Position numbers and translations under genes: made by a program | Assembly: GCA_963662155.1 (NCBI GenBank) | Contig: OY759261.1 | Coordinates: 33,460,522 to 33,524,521, forward strand | Direction: 5' to 3' | Length of the DNA stretch: 64,000 nucleotides | Origin: Lamellibrachia columna | Taxonomy: Eukaryota; Annelida; Polychaeta; Sabellida; Siboglinidae | Part shown: positions 50,825 through 63,589 of the stretch, piece after piece | How positions within the stretch are numbered: the stretch's first letter is position 1 | How the letters are laid out: each line of letters starts with the position of its first letter | The notes under the pieces: model-generated | The model's input: the letters and a program-made list of their open reading frames with translations, nothing else | The model's database searches: none | Told to the model about the DNA's origin: nothing

Positions 50825-52418
50825 TTGAGAGTGATGACAGGACACTCGTGTTGCGTCAAGACCCATGACAGCGCCATCATTTCTGTTGGGAACACGTTGC
50901 TGGATTCGATCTCTCTCGGTACAAGGTCTGCCAGGTCCGGGCGTTGAGTCTCATAGATGGTCGTAAGGAGTTGTAGTGGGTCAAACACACGAGCCAGTTT
51001 CTTAATGAAAGTCCGAGGGTCCAACTGATCTTGGGCTGACTCCAGACACTCCATGAAATGTGCATTGTGTCGGTCGTACGAGAGACCCACAACAAATCTG
51101 ATCAACACTTCATGTTGGCTGACTGAGGTTTCATTCTCAATCAGCCCCAGAAGTGCTTCATGTGGTCCCCTCAACAACCCCACAGCAGCAAACACTTCTT
51201 GCATTGTTAAGTGATGGAAAAACCAACACCTTCTTTTCAAACCTTGAATGCTGCTTCCCGTCTTAGATTGTGCCAGGAACCCTGTGTGTTTGTCTTTGTC
51301 ACCTATGTCAAACCGATCAAGGTCTTCTTCATACATGATGATTCGTAGTGGAGTTGACAGTGTGCAGTACTTCGCTAACTCTGCGTGGTTCTTCAAAGAA
51401 TCACCCACCATGGTAAGGAACTTCTTTTCGTCTATTTCTGTTTCACTGCACTTCAAAGAAGGGTGTAGTTTCCTTGCAAGATTTGTTACTGCAAAGATAT
51501 ACAACTGTGTCATGGTATTTACTGTTGGCATGTCATCACTGCGGGAGGATGAACGCATGTCTTTAAGACATGCGCAGACGAAGTTCGTGTGTACCGGGAC
51601 ATAACACATTGTTTCGATGTTTACGTTGCTCTGGAGATAACGCTTGATGAACTGTTCTAATTCAGTGTCTGGTTCGCTGAATTTATTAATGTACTTGTCA
51701 ATGCTTGCTTGGGTGAAGCCGTACAGTTCGGCAGAGCGGTCACACACAGGAATGTTGTTGGTTGGACGAGACGTAAGTAACACCTTTGCTCCAGGCAGCA
51801 TGACGTTGTTCAGAATACTTGAGAGTATCATGTTCAGTTCAACCTTCTTCGTATCATCCCGTTCGATGCCTTCTTTATCAGTGTACTTAATTTCATCCCA
51901 ACCTTCTGCTACAATCATCACTGTCGAAGCGTTTTCACGGAGGTGGTTAAGTGCTGCAATCTTTTCTTCTTTAGTCAGTGACAGTCCATCCAGCAGGAGA
52001 TCTCCAAGTGTCAACTTCCTGTCTTGCCGCAGTTGTCGTAAGGTGATGACAAATAAGTACTCGATATGCTTCCAGAGCTCTTTCTTAGCCCACTGTGATG
52101 CAATTTGCTTAATGAGGGTTGTCTTCCCAATGCCAGCTTTGCCCAGCATCAGGACTTTTCTGGGGGCACATCTGTCATGAAGCTTATCAAAGAGTTGTGA
52201 CGTTTCAACTGGTTTATTTGACTGCATGGTTCGCTGCATTTTCTTCACATCACGATAACTAAGTGATTCTGGGAATTTTGTAGTAGTAGACTCCTGCAGT
52301 CGTAATTCGACAAACATCTCATCAAGCGGGACTTCACTACAAAAGTCAGCATCGACTGTGTCTTGGACCGGAATAGTCGACCTGTTGCACATCTTTCGTA
52401 ATTCTTTCTTCAGTTTCT
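50825..52418 (-). CDS. NLR-like receptor, NACHT-domain exon
   Basis: A single large minus-strand exon of about 531 codons. Numbering from an in-frame ATG at 52426-52428, the P-loop is GKAGIGKTTL (residues 96-105). A Walker-B/NACHT acidic block VAEGWDE (173-179) has Glu where Asp is usual. Sensor-like VLLTSRP lies at 216-222, and the conserved FFHHLTMQEVFAA that ends the winged-helix/helical region of NLRs at 403-415. A helical region runs to CPVITL. NACHT ATPases drive nucleotide-dependent oligomerisation in cytosolic immune sensing (family knowledge). The frame's TAA at 50821-50823 lies inside the consensus donor CTCAA|GTAAGT, so translation should continue into LRR exons. The ATG overlaps a strong acceptor (ATATGTTTTCAG|AG), so the true start is probably in an upstream exon. 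No CARD, death or pyrin domain is seen in this exon. The exon has no internal stop. Confidence 0.92.
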
Positions 52419-52559
52419 CTGAAAACATATACTTATCATAGTGAATGTGTGCAGCTCAAATATAAATACAAACATTGAGCATGCATAATTTGGCGGCTTC
52501 ACCAACACTTATTTTGTTCAAAAAGAAATGGAGCTGGTTATGTTCATATATCTCTGATC

Positions 52560-55012
52560 TAAACAAAGTGACAACATAAAGCCAGGAAGGGACACCTGGT
52601 TCTGAGACAAACAAACCAAAGAGATAACATATAGCCATAAGTGGATGCCTGGTTCTGAGACAAACAAACCAAAGAGATAACATATAGCCATAAGTGGATG
52701 CCTGGTTCTGAGACAAACAAACCAAAGAGATAACGTATAGTTCTGAGATAAACAAACCAGAGAGAGAACATAGAGCCAGGAATGGCCATATGGGTCTCAG
52801 ATAAACAAAATAGAGAGATGCCTTGTTACGAGACAAACAAGCCAGAGATATATCAAAGATCCAAGAGTGAATCACAGACAGTTCACTGGGTGACAGTGTC
52901 AGCACATCATATATTGCCATGACACTGACACTGGACTGATTATGTGGCTGATATACATAAAGGTACAAATAAAACTGTTCAAGGTAAGCAAGGTATTTGA
53001 GTTAAACAGGAAAGCTGTTACTAGATGCGAATAATCAATAAGGTTTATCCCAAAAAACATGAAAATAAGTTAACGCATAAAGCTCTTGCCAAAAAGCTTG
53101 CAATGCATACTGTAATTGGTGTTTGACTTGTGGGATGTTAGATTGCGGGACATTAAATGAGCAAGCATCGCCATCTCATTTTGTTAAAAAAGAAATAGAG
53201 CTACTTATAATCATATGTCCCTGGTCTAAACAAAATGACAACATAAAACCAGGAGGGGACACCTGCTTCTGAGATAAACAAACCAAAGAGAGAACATATA
53301 ACCAGGAGTGGACGCCTGCTTCTGAGATAAACAAAAACCAGAGAAATAACAGAACCAGAAGTGGATACCTGGATCTGAGACAAACAAACCAGAGATAAGA
53401 TAGAGCCAGAAGTTATTGCCTAGTTCTGACAAGAGAGATAACATAGAGCTAGGAGTAGATGCCTGGTTTCAAGTTAAACAAACTGGAGAGATAACAGAGC
53501 CAGAAGTGGATACCTGGATCTGAGATAAACAAACCAGAGGTATATCAAAGAACCAGGAATGGATGCTTGGTTCTGAGATAAACAAACCAGACAGATAGCA
53601 CAGAGCTTGGAGTGACCACCTGGTTCTGAGATAAACATACCAGAGAGATAAGATAGAGCCATAAGCTGATGCCTAGTTCTGAGAAAAACAAACAAGAGAG
53701 ATAACAAAAAGCCAGGAGTAGATGCTTGGTTTCAAGTTAAGCAAACTGGAGAGATAACAGAGATATAACAATAAGCCAGGAGTTGATGCCTGGTTCTGAT
53801 ATAAACAAACGAGAGAGATAACACAGAGATAGGAGTGACTGCCTGGTTCTGAGAAAAAACAAACGAGAGAGATAACATAGAGCCAGGAGTAGATGCCCGG
53901 TTTCAAGTTAAACAAACTGGAGAGATAACAGAACCAGAAGTGGATACCTGGATCTGAGAAAAACAAACCAGAGGTATATCATAGGACCAGGAGTGGATGC
54001 CTGCTTCTGAGATAAACAAATGAGAGAGATAACATAGAGCCAGGAGTGACCACCTGGTTCTGAGATAAACATACCAGAGAGATAAGATAGAGCCAGGAGT
54101 TGATGCCTTGTTCTGAGATAAACAAACCAGAGAGGTAACAGAGCCAGAAGTGGATACCTGGATCTGAGACAAACAAACCAGAGAGATAACACAGAGCCAG
54201 GATTGACCGCCTGGTTCTGAGATAAACAAACCAGAGAGATAACACAGAGCCAGGAGTGACTGCCTGGTTCTGAGATAAACCAGAGAGAGAACACATAACC
54301 AGGAGAGGATGCCTGGTTATGACATAAACAAACCAGAGAGAGAACATAGAGCCAGGAAAGGCCATATGGGTCTCAGATAAACAAAATACAGAGATAACAT
54401 AGAGCTATGATTGTATGCCTGGTTATGAGGTAAACAAACCAGAGGTATATCAAAGAACCAGGAGTGGATGCCTGCTTCTGAGATAAACACACGAGAGAGA
54501 TAACACTGCCATAAGTGGATACCTGGATCTAAGACAAACAAACCAGAGATAACAGTTAAACACAGAGCCGGGAGTGACCACCTGGTTCTGAGAAAAATAA
54601 ACCAGAGAGATAAGATACAGCTAGAAGTTGATGCCCGGCTCTGAGAAAAACAAACTCGAGAGATAACATAGAGCCAGGAGTAGATGCCAGGTTCAAAGCT
54701 AAACAAACTCGAGAGATAACAGAGATATAACATAGAGCCAGGAGTGGATGCCTGGTTCTGAGATAAATAAACCAGAGAGATAACAGAGCCAGAAGTGGAT
54801 ACCTGTATATGAGATAAACAAACTAGAGAGAGAACTTATAACCAGGAGTTGACGCCTGGTTCTGAGATAAACAAACCAGAGAGAACACAGAGCCAGAAGT
54901 TGATGCCTGGTTCCAAGTTAAACAAATTGGTGAGATAACAGAGACATAACATACAGCCAGGAGTGGATGCCTGGTTCTGAGGTAAACAAACCAGAGAGAT
55001 AACATAGAGCCA
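52560..55012. repeat. About 53-bp minisatellite, about 40 copies with a break
   Basis: Units contain TTCTGAGATAAACAAACCAG, AGAGATAACATAGAGCCAGG and AGTGGATGCCTGG, with variable length (about 45-60 bp). Two blocks (52577-52850 and 53235-55012) are separated by about 380 bp. That spacer includes one stray unit of the 61-bp family at about 52874-52915 and a duplicated left flank (52490-52600 resembles 53160-53280). The array starts about 140 bp upstream of the NACHT exon. Minus-strand open frames with LWFVYLR-like repeats are artefacts. Confidence 0.93.
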
Positions 55013-55304
55013 GGATTGGATACAACGTCTGGCCAGGTAAGTTTGTATATGCAGCTGCAGACAACAATGACATTAATGAAGAAACAGTATACATCAATCA
55101 CACAACCCATGCAATGACACTTGTGTTGTGCCAAAGGGGACAATTTGGTCCATTACCACAGATAAAGACCAATGTGAATCACTCAATGAAACAACATACA
55201 CATGATATGTACGAGGCACATCAAACCATGCATGAATACAGTACTGTTGGAATGAAACAAACAGTCATGCAGTTCATCAATTAAACCAAGCACTAGTGGT
55301 ACAC

Positions 55305-56725
55305 CACATACATTTCACTGGGTGACAGTGCCAGCATATTGTACAATCGCTTGGGCACTGGCATATCACAGACAGTTCACTGGGTGACATTGCCAGCACA
55401 TTGTACATTGCCTGGGCACTGGTACACCACATACATTTCACTGGGTGACATTGCCAGCACATTGTACATTGCCTGGGCACTGGCATATCACAGACAGTTC
55501 ACTGGTGACATTACCAGCACATTGTACATTGACTGGGCACTGGCATATCACAGACAGTTCACTGGGTGACATTGCCAGCACATTGTACATTGCCTGGGCA
55601 CTGGTACACCACATACATTTCACTGGGTGACATTGCCAGCACATTGTACATTGCCTGGGCACTGGCATATCACAGACAGTTCACTGGGTGACATTGCCAG
55701 CATATTGTACATTGCCTGGGCACTGGGATATCACAGACAGTTCATTGGGTGACATTGCCAGCACATTGTACATTGCCTGGGCACTGACATATCACAGACA
55801 GTTCACTGGGTGACAGTGCCAGCACATTGTACATTGCCTGGGCACTGGTACACCACATACATTTCACTGGGTGACATTGCCAGCACATTGTACATTGCCT
55901 GGGCACTGGCATATCGCAGACAGTTCACTGGGTGACATTGCCAGCACATTGTACATTGCCTGGGCACTGGTATATCAGAGACAGTTCACTGGGTGACATT
56001 GCCAGCACATTCTACATTGCCTGGGCACTGGCATATCACAGACAGTTCACTAGGTGACATTGCCAGCATATTGTACATTGCCTGGGCACTGGTACACCAC
56101 ATACATTTAACTTGGTGACAGTGCCAGCACATTGTACATTGCCTGGGCACTGGTACACCACATACATTTAACTGGGTGACAGTGCAAGCACATTGTACAT
56201 TGGCTGGGCACTGGTACACCACATACATTTAACTTGGTGACAGTGCCAGCACATTGACATTGCCTGGGCACTGGTACACCACATACATTTAACTGGGTGA
56301 CAGTGCAAGCACATTGTACATTGACTGGGTACTGGTACACCACATACATTTAACTTGGTGACAGTGCAAGCACATTGTACATTGACTGGGCACTGGTACA
56401 CCACATACATTTAACTTGGTGACAGTGCCAGCACATTGTACATTGCCTGGGCACTGGTACACCACATACATTTAACTGGGTGACAGTGCAAGCACATTGT
56501 ACATTGACTGGGCACTGGTACACCACATACATTTAACTTGGTGACTGTGCCAGCACATTGTACATTGACTGGGCACTGGTACACCACATACATTTAACTG
56601 GGTGACAGTGCAAGCACATTTTACATTGACTGGGTACTGGTACACCACATACATTTCACTGGGTGACATTGCCAGCACATTATACATTCCCTGGGCACTG
56701 GTATATCACAGACAGTTCACTGGGT
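55305..56725. repeat. 61-bp minisatellite, about 23 copies
   Basis: Units contain CACTGGGTGACATTGCCAGC, ACATTGTACATTGCCTGGGC and one of two alternative ends: GGTACACCACATACATTT or GGCATATCACAGACAGTTC. The two subtypes alternate on the left. The right side is nearly all the first subtype with TTAACTTGGTGACAGTG variants. Cys-rich open frames on minus are artefacts. The 290 bp to the left (55013-55304) show nothing. Confidence 0.96.
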
Positions 56726-57935
56726 GATAGTGCAATGTTTTACAAAAATCCATGATGCACTCAATTCTAGTTACAATCTCATATTTGCTAATTATATACT
56801 TTCTTTCATAATTTATAAAGCCTTGGCTTGAGTGGCTGTTTATTTTTTGGAGTACATTTTTGGGAGATAGTTCTCTTGAATTAATGTTGGAATTCCATGC
56901 CTGATGCAAAGGCGGCAATGCATAGAAATAGTATGTTTCACTTGAATATCATAATTACTGTAATTTGGAAGGTATTTTTCATCGGGTTCTTCTTGATCTC
57001 GTTATTGTGTTCACCTGTGATAGAAACGTGTCTTTGAAACAATCTGGGATTATTGCATTTTCACATTTTTACTAAAAATTGAAACATGAGAGTTTAAAAA
57101 TTTCCTCTGCCTTTAGTAGTTCAAGATTCTTAAATAAATGTGTGGTATGCAAATTATACTTGCTGTTTCATAAAGCTATAATTGCCTTTTTTGCAACTTA
57201 CTTACTCGTAGTCCTACATTGAAACCCCGAGCTGTTTTCCGTAATTTAGGTGATAGAAATAGTGAATTGTAGATTACTTTCAAAATGTACCTTGGCACAT
57301 AGTGTTTTAATCTAGATATTTTGTTCACAATATAATTGATGTGAGGATGCCATGTTAGATCAGTCTATGAGAACACCAAGAAATGTATTGTGTGTTACAT
57401 GTTCAATTGTCATACGATTGACTTCAATATTAGGGATTTAGTTAGTTTTCATCAGTATTTTTTTTTACTGTGAAAAATCATCATTTTTGTTTTGTTTGCA
57501 TTCAGGAAAAGTTTATTCACTGCTAGCAAGTCTGTTATCTTGGTTTATTATGTATTTATCTGATTCAATATCGAGTTGGTTGTGTGGTTACTTGTGAAGT
57601 TATTTATTGTGCTGAGCAGGGTGGTATCATCAGCATACATGATGGGTGTAAATGTATTACGAGCCACTGTTAGAACATTAATATATATTAAGAATACTAG
57701 AGGTCAGTTGAGGTACCCCTGACGTTATTGTTTATGTGGCTGATTTGGGTGTTGTTAAATACAACATGTTGCTGTATGTTGTATGTAGCTTTTTAATCAT
57801 TCTAATTCTACATTGTTTAGGTCATAATATAATAATAAGCTTACTGATGAGGATTGCATGGTCAATAGTGTCAAATGCTTTTGTTAATATCACTATAGGC
57901 AGTCTATTTTACTAAAGATCTAAATAAAACATTGA
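56726..57935 (-). pseudogene. Non-LTR retrotransposon reverse transcriptase fragment, minus strand
   Basis: Minus-strand blocks in order: ILTKAFDTIDHAILISKL (about 57830-57890), then a TSGVPQ-like piece, then FTPIMYADDTTLLSTINN (the catalytic YADD, about 57600-57655), then LLAVNKLFLNANKTKMMIFH (about 57470-57530), then NTFLGVLID. A C-terminal tail with SHSSQGFINYERKYIISKYE at 56706-56918 follows. Many frameshifts and stops make it a decayed insertion. It lies in the same orientation as the NLR gene, inside its inferred first intron. Confidence 0.8.
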
Positions 57936-58784
57936 TCCATCAATTCTGTTAATTGAGTGATATAAGTCTATAATTGTTGAAATCATGTTTAGTGTGTTAG
58001 TTTCAAGTATACAGATAGGGTGAAAGTAATTCACCCTAGAGGGGCTGCGCTATTGCTAGCATGTTGTTCTATGTTTTACATGTGTACAATATTCTATAAG
58101 TGTCATACCAGTTGCTTTATGTTTTATGAATAGACAACTTCCTATTTATCAAACATGCCAATGGGGCCATAATTAGCATGTCAACTATGTATTAGACAAC
58201 ATAATATCAATTGGCATTATTTAGGCTTGTTGAATATGTGTTACCTGACATTGAGTCAATATTGGTCCAACATAGGCATGTCAAGTGGTGATTAGCTGCT
58301 TTAGCATCAATGTTGGGCCAACATTGGCAGACTAACTATTGATTATTCAATCAAACACCACCATGGGTCCAATGTTTATCTCCAACAGCAGTTAATTGGT
58401 TTAACACCAATGTTGGTCCAGCATCAGCAAGATGACAATGTGTTATATACAATTAAACACCATCATTGAACCAATATTTACCTATAGCTGGGGTTTGCCA
58501 ATTTCACACCAAAGTTGGCCCAACATTGGCAGGATGACTACAGATTATTCAAACATCATTGGTCCAACATTTACCTCCAACGGAAGTTAATCAGTTTAAC
58601 ACCAATGTTGGCATAGCATCAACAACGTAGAAACTTGGTAACTGTGCAGTTGATGCTGGCATAACCGAATACCAAAACAACCTAGCATTAAGAATCATCT
58701 ATATCATAAACAACATCTCAAAGCTAGAAAACAGGTCACTTGTTGATGCAATCCCTGTACGGAATAATAAAACTGACACCATAC
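57936..58784. repeat. Decayed repeat with palindromic CCAATGTTGG(G/T)CCAACATTGG motif
   Basis: Between about 58136 and 58640, words such as TCAATGTTGGGCCAACATTGG (58309), ACCAATGTTGGTCCAGCATC (58408) and GTTGGCCCAACATTGGCA (58515) recur at irregular spacing of about 50-105 bp, with GATTATTCAA and ATTTACCTCCAAC words between. It is an old tandem repeat whose core is self-complementary. No gene. Confidence 0.6.
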
Positions 58785-58838
58785 CTTTCACCTGGGCTTC
58801 ACTTGCAACATCCTCTCGGTTTTGATGTAGGACTTTTT
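58785..58838 (-). CDS. Candidate small upstream exon of the NLR-like gene
   Basis: A 54-bp minus-strand segment between an acceptor ending GGTTTTAG and a donor AAAG|GTATGG. In the phase required by the acceptor of the NACHT exon (one base left, joining G to AG, Glu) it reads without stops as KVLHQNREDVASEAQVK. The joined peptide would continue EKLKKELRK, a plausible helical linker before NACHT. The support is splice consensus plus frame compatibility only; at 54 bp this can arise by chance. Confidence 0.4.
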
Positions 58839-60074
58839 CTAAAACCAAGTGCATACTTATAGTGATATAATGGTCGTTATTGTGAACATAGTTTACTGTT
58901 GCTTCTGCAGTTCATTTAACCCAATATTAATATGGTTCGGTGATGTTAAAAGCAAGTGAATAATTTAATTAATTTGCACAGTCGATTTAGGAAAAATGTA
59001 ATCACAGTCGCTTAAACAAAACAGTGCATTTTTAAATTCATCAACATAAGTCATTTTAATCATTAGAAAGTGAATAGCCTCCAGCCGACATTTACACACT
59101 TTACCTTGCATATAGTTCGGTTGGACTAAACTAATTAAAATTAAAATTGCCTCCTGAATTAATTTAGCCCTTAGTTAATAAGGTTCGATGATGCTCAAAT
59201 ATATGTAGTTTGTGAATAGAATGTGGATAATTTAAGTAATAAATGTATTTGGTTTAATTAACGTTTGTGTATGCCTACTCATTCTTAATCATTTAAACAA
59301 TTGGTTTAATAAACACGTGTGTAGGCCAGCTTATTCTAAATCATTTAAACAATTGGTTTCTATTGTTAGATTGGGTAACTTGCAAAGGTGAATAACCTCT
59401 TGTACAAAACTAGATTTTTTCTGTGGAATTTAACAATTTCCAGTAGAAAATAATAGATTGTCTGATAATTGTATTACAATTAAATAAAAAAATTGCACAA
59501 ATCAGCTGATATATCATAGTGGATACTAGATAAGTTTGATTTTTAAAGAAATGTTCTAAAATGAGAAAAACATTTTTATGTGGAAGCAGCTTGAAGTATG
59601 TAGTCGAAACTCACTAGTAAGGTCACCCTTATAGGTCACTTGTTATAGTGAGTATAGTGACTATATTGCTATAGTCACTATATTGTATTCCACAGAATCA
59701 GTGACAATGGGACAGAACTGAGCTATTAAATTGCATACATTTTATATTATTTTTAGTATCACAATAATGAAATTACTAATGAGTTATTTCATGATAACCC
59801 GTCAAAGGTTTGGCGCCATTCTTTAATAAATATCGGACAAGCTAGGCCCAAGAAATATGGACTTCTAGAGGTAATGTTTCCAATGTTGAATTAATACCTC
59901 TGAAATAAACTACTCGCATTGAACATGTTTGGACAAAAGAATTACAGAGAATGCACAACAATTTTCAGTGGATAACTGATATAGAGTGGAGGGGTTTCGA
60001 ATAATTAAAATGCCCAAATTCTCTAGTTTTTTAAAGCTTACAACACATACATCTAAATTAACAATGGTACACTT
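58839..60074. other. AT-rich sequence, no gene seen
   Basis: It contains a 2-copy repeat with ATCATTTAAACAATTGGTTT (about 59286 and 59338) and a perfect small hairpin with ATAGTGACTATA arms at about 59653-59683. No exon is recognised on either strand. Confidence 0.5.
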
Positions 60075-60290
60075 CACGTTTGAATCTTTACTAGCTCACG
60101 CCCGTCCATGTAACAAAATGAGTGAAACCACATTTGAATCTTTACTAGCTCACGCCCGTCCATGTAACAAAACGGGTGAAACCACATTTGAATCTTTACT
60201 AGCTCACACCCATCCATGTAACAAAATGGATGAAACCATTTAAATCTACTAGCTTACACCCATCCACGTAACAAAATGGGTGAAACCACA
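60075..60290. repeat. 66-bp tandem repeat, about 3.5 copies
   Basis: Units contain GAATCTTTACTAGCTCACGC and CCATGTAACAAAA(T/C)G. Because 66 is a multiple of three, a short plus-strand frame (TFESLLAHARPCNK repeats) stays open through the array. The last unit is shortened. The next 390 bp show no gene. Confidence 0.85.
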
Positions 60291-60677
60291 TTTTATGTTC
60301 AAATAAGTTGCCATTATGGCGTTTCTTAGGTTTCCTGGAAAATATTTCCTACTATTTTTATTTCCTTCAATATTTCACACCACATTTATCCTCTATCAAC
60401 ACACATGCTGTGTGTAATTCGATAAAATCACATGCCTTTCATAAAAATGCACCCAAAGCAGATACCCCTCAATTTCGGTCCAGCCCTGTGAATTATATAG
60501 AAATGTTCGTACATTGCCTTCAAATCAAAGATCTAATGTAGCAGTAAAGAAAACATTAACTTTGCCAATGTATCCAATATGACAATACTACAAAAAATCA
60601 TTCATTTAAACTACCTCAAATGGAGTTATTTTCTACTTGTCGGACAAAGACGGAAAGAGGTGAGTGTATATCGGTGC

Positions 60678-62819
60678 CTGGGAGGAGATACTGCCAGACT
60701 GCACATAAAGGCACCTGGGAGGAGATACTGCCAGACTGCACACAAAGGCACCTGGGAGGAGATACTGCCAGACTGCACACAAAGGCACCTGGGAGGAGAT
60801 GCTGCCAGACTGCACACAAAGGCACCTGGGAGGAGATGCTGGCAGACTGCACACAAAGGCACCTGGGAGGAGATACTGCCAGACTGCACACAAAGGCACC
60901 TGGGAGGAGATACTGCCAGACTGCACACAAAGGCACCTGGGAGGAGATACAGCCAGACTGCACACAAAGACACCTGGGAGGAGATACTGCCAGACTGCAC
61001 ACAAAGACACCTGGGAGGAGATACTGCCAGACTGCACACAAAGGCACCTGGGAGGAGATACTGCCAGACTGCACACAAAGGCACCTGGGAGGAGATACTG
61101 CCAGACTGCACACAAAGGCACCTGGGAGGAGATACTGCCGGACTGCACACAAAGGCACCTGGGAGGAGATACTGCCAGACTGCACACAAAGGCACCTGGG
61201 AGGAGATACTGCCAGACTTCACACAAAGACACCTGGGAGGAGATACTGCCAGACTGCACACAAAGGCACCTTGGAGGAGATACTGCCAGACTGCACACAA
61301 AGACACCTGGGAGGAGATACTGCCAGACTGCACACAAAGGCACCTGGGAGGAGATACTGCCAGACTGCACACAAAGACACCTGGGAGGAGATACTGCCAG
61401 ACTGCACACAAAGGCGCCTGGGAGGAGATACTGCCAGACTGCACACAAAGACACCTGGGAGGAGATACTGCCAGACTGCACACAAAGACACCTGGGAGGA
61501 GATACTGCCAGACTGCACACAAAGGCACCTTGGAGGAGATACTGCCAGACTGCACACAAAGACACCTGGGAGGAGATACTGCCAGACTGCACACAAAGGC
61601 ACCTGGGAGGAGATACTGCCAGACTGCACACAAAGGCACCTGGGAGGAGATACTGCCAGACTGCACACAAAGGCACCTGGGAGGAGATACTGCCGGACTG
61701 CACACAAAGGCACCTGGGAGGAGATACTGCCAGACTGCACACAAAGGCACCTGGGAGGAGATACTGCCAGACTGCACACAAAGACACCTGGGAGGAGATA
61801 CTGCCAGACTGCACACAAAGGCACCTTGGAGGAGATACTGCCAGACTGCACACAAAGACACCTGGGAGGAGATACTGCCAGACTGCACACAAAGGCACCT
61901 GGGAGGAGATACTGCCAGACTGCACACAAAGACACCTGGGAGGAGATACTGCCAGACTGCACACAAAGGCGCCTGGGAGGAGATACTGCCAGACTGCACA
62001 CAAAGGCACCTGGGAGGAGATACTGCCAGACTGCACACAAAGGCACCTGGGAGGAGATACTGCCAGACTGCACACAAAGGCACCTTGGAGGAGATACTGC
62101 CAGACTGCACACAAAGGCGCCTGGGAGGAGATACTGCCAGACTGCACACAAAGACACCTGGGAGGAGATACTGCCAGACTGCACACAAAGACGCCTGGGA
62201 GGAGATACTGCCGGACTGCACACAAAGGCACCTGGGAGGAGATACTGCCGGACTGCACACAAAGGCACCTGGGAGGAGATACTGCCGGACTGCACACAAA
62301 GGCACCTGGGAGGAGATACTGCCAGACTGCACACAAAGACACCTGGGAGGAGATACTGCCGGACTGCACACAAAGGCACCTGGGAGGAGATACTGCCAGA
62401 CTGCACACAAAGACACCTGGGAGGAGATACTGCCGGACTGCACACAAAGGCACCTGGGAGGAGATACTGCCAGACTGCACACAAAGACACCTGGGAGGAG
62501 ATACTGCCGGACTGCACACAAAGGCACCTGGGAGGAGATACTGCCGGACTGCACACAAAGGCACCTGGGAGGAGATACTGCCAGACTGCACACAAAGGCA
62601 CCTGGGAGGAGATACTGCCGGACTGCACACAAAGGCGCCTGGGAGGAGATACTGCCAGACTGCACACAAAGGCGCCTGGGAGGAGATACTGCCAGACTGC
62701 ACACAAAGACACCTGGGAGGAGATACTGCCAGACTGCACACAAAGACGCCTGGGAGGAGATACTGCCAGACTGCACACAAAGGCGCCTGGGAGGAGATAC
62801 TGCCAGACTGCACACAAAG
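60678..62819. repeat. 37-bp minisatellite, about 58 copies
   Basis: The unit is 37 bp: CACCTGGGAGGAGATACTGC then CAGACTGCACACAAAGG. Variants at few sites are ACACC/GCACC/GCGCC, CTGGG/TTGGA and CCAGA/CCGGA. Because the unit has no stop in any of the six frames and 37 is not a multiple of three, every frame is open for 600-750 codons with a 37-residue period. These are not genes. Both flanks carry the same module from which the unit derives (see 62840 and 63704). Confidence 0.98.
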
Positions 62820-62839
62820 CGTATGTATTAATATAATTT

Positions 62840-63095
62840 ATAGGTGGTGGAGTGACAGTTACGCCATCTGGAGAGTTGCTCACACTTAATGCAGCCGAAA
62901 TTCGGCTACTGTTTCCATCATTGTCTGCCAGGAAGACAAGCATTATAGTAAATAACTCTAAATGACTGCCTTTGCGGCTTTCTAAATATATCGCCAATTG
63001 GTAGATCAGTGGCCACTGGAGCACGGAGGCGAAGGTGCATAGAAAGTGGGCATCGGACCCTGGGAGGAGATACTGCCAGACTGCATTCAAAGTTA
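62840..63095. repeat. 270-bp module, copy 1 (source of the 37-bp unit)
   Basis: Matches 63704-63968 at roughly 85% by eye, from GGAGTGACAGTTACGCCATC to CTGGGAGGAGATACTGCCAG. Its last 35 bp equal the 37-bp satellite unit. On minus both copies keep an open frame with WPLIYQL, YLES(R/H)KG and SPDGVTVTP, but no family is recognised. The 490 bp between this module and the next partial copy (63096-63589) contain nothing recognised. Confidence 0.75.
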
Positions 63096-63589
63096 GTGCA
63101 TTAATTCAAATTAATATATTGATGGTGGGGTCACAGTCGAACCATCTGAGGTCAGACCACAGTGCAACATTGCACATCGGTGACATTACTAACGTTTTGT
63201 CTGATTATAAGAAAACTGGACCATCAAAAGTTATGAAACTGTTCACGGTAACAGCCAAAATCTCACTGACATACTGATCAAGTTTGGGCAAAAATCACAT
63301 ACATCCTACTGTTCTTAGACGCCCCCATGTGCGATGCCCGTCAATGTTTACATAAATATCCATGTATTCACGTGCCCACGTGGCCCATAGCAGAAAAATT
63401 CCTCATAAATCCCTCCACCTGTTAAATTATGTAAAAACCAGCCAATAGCTCCTACAAACAAGCCTGTGAATATGCCTGCTCAATTGCACACATGTCACAT
63501 CATATGAATTTCTTAATTTCACATATCACAATTTAATATGCCCTATATTCATGTCAAACAATAAACAAGAAGTTCAACTCTGGTCTGAC

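Noticed and set aside
52456..54733. Membrane-protein-like minus-strand frames (LWFVYLR, SLVCLSQNQ repeats)
   Set aside because: Several short frames over a tandem repeat of about 53 bp with variable unit length; no continuous frame.
60579..63090. Overlapping open frames of 600-750 codons on both strands
   Set aside because: They all arise from a stop-free 37-bp tandem unit and read the same repeat in every frame; no domain and no unique sequence of length.
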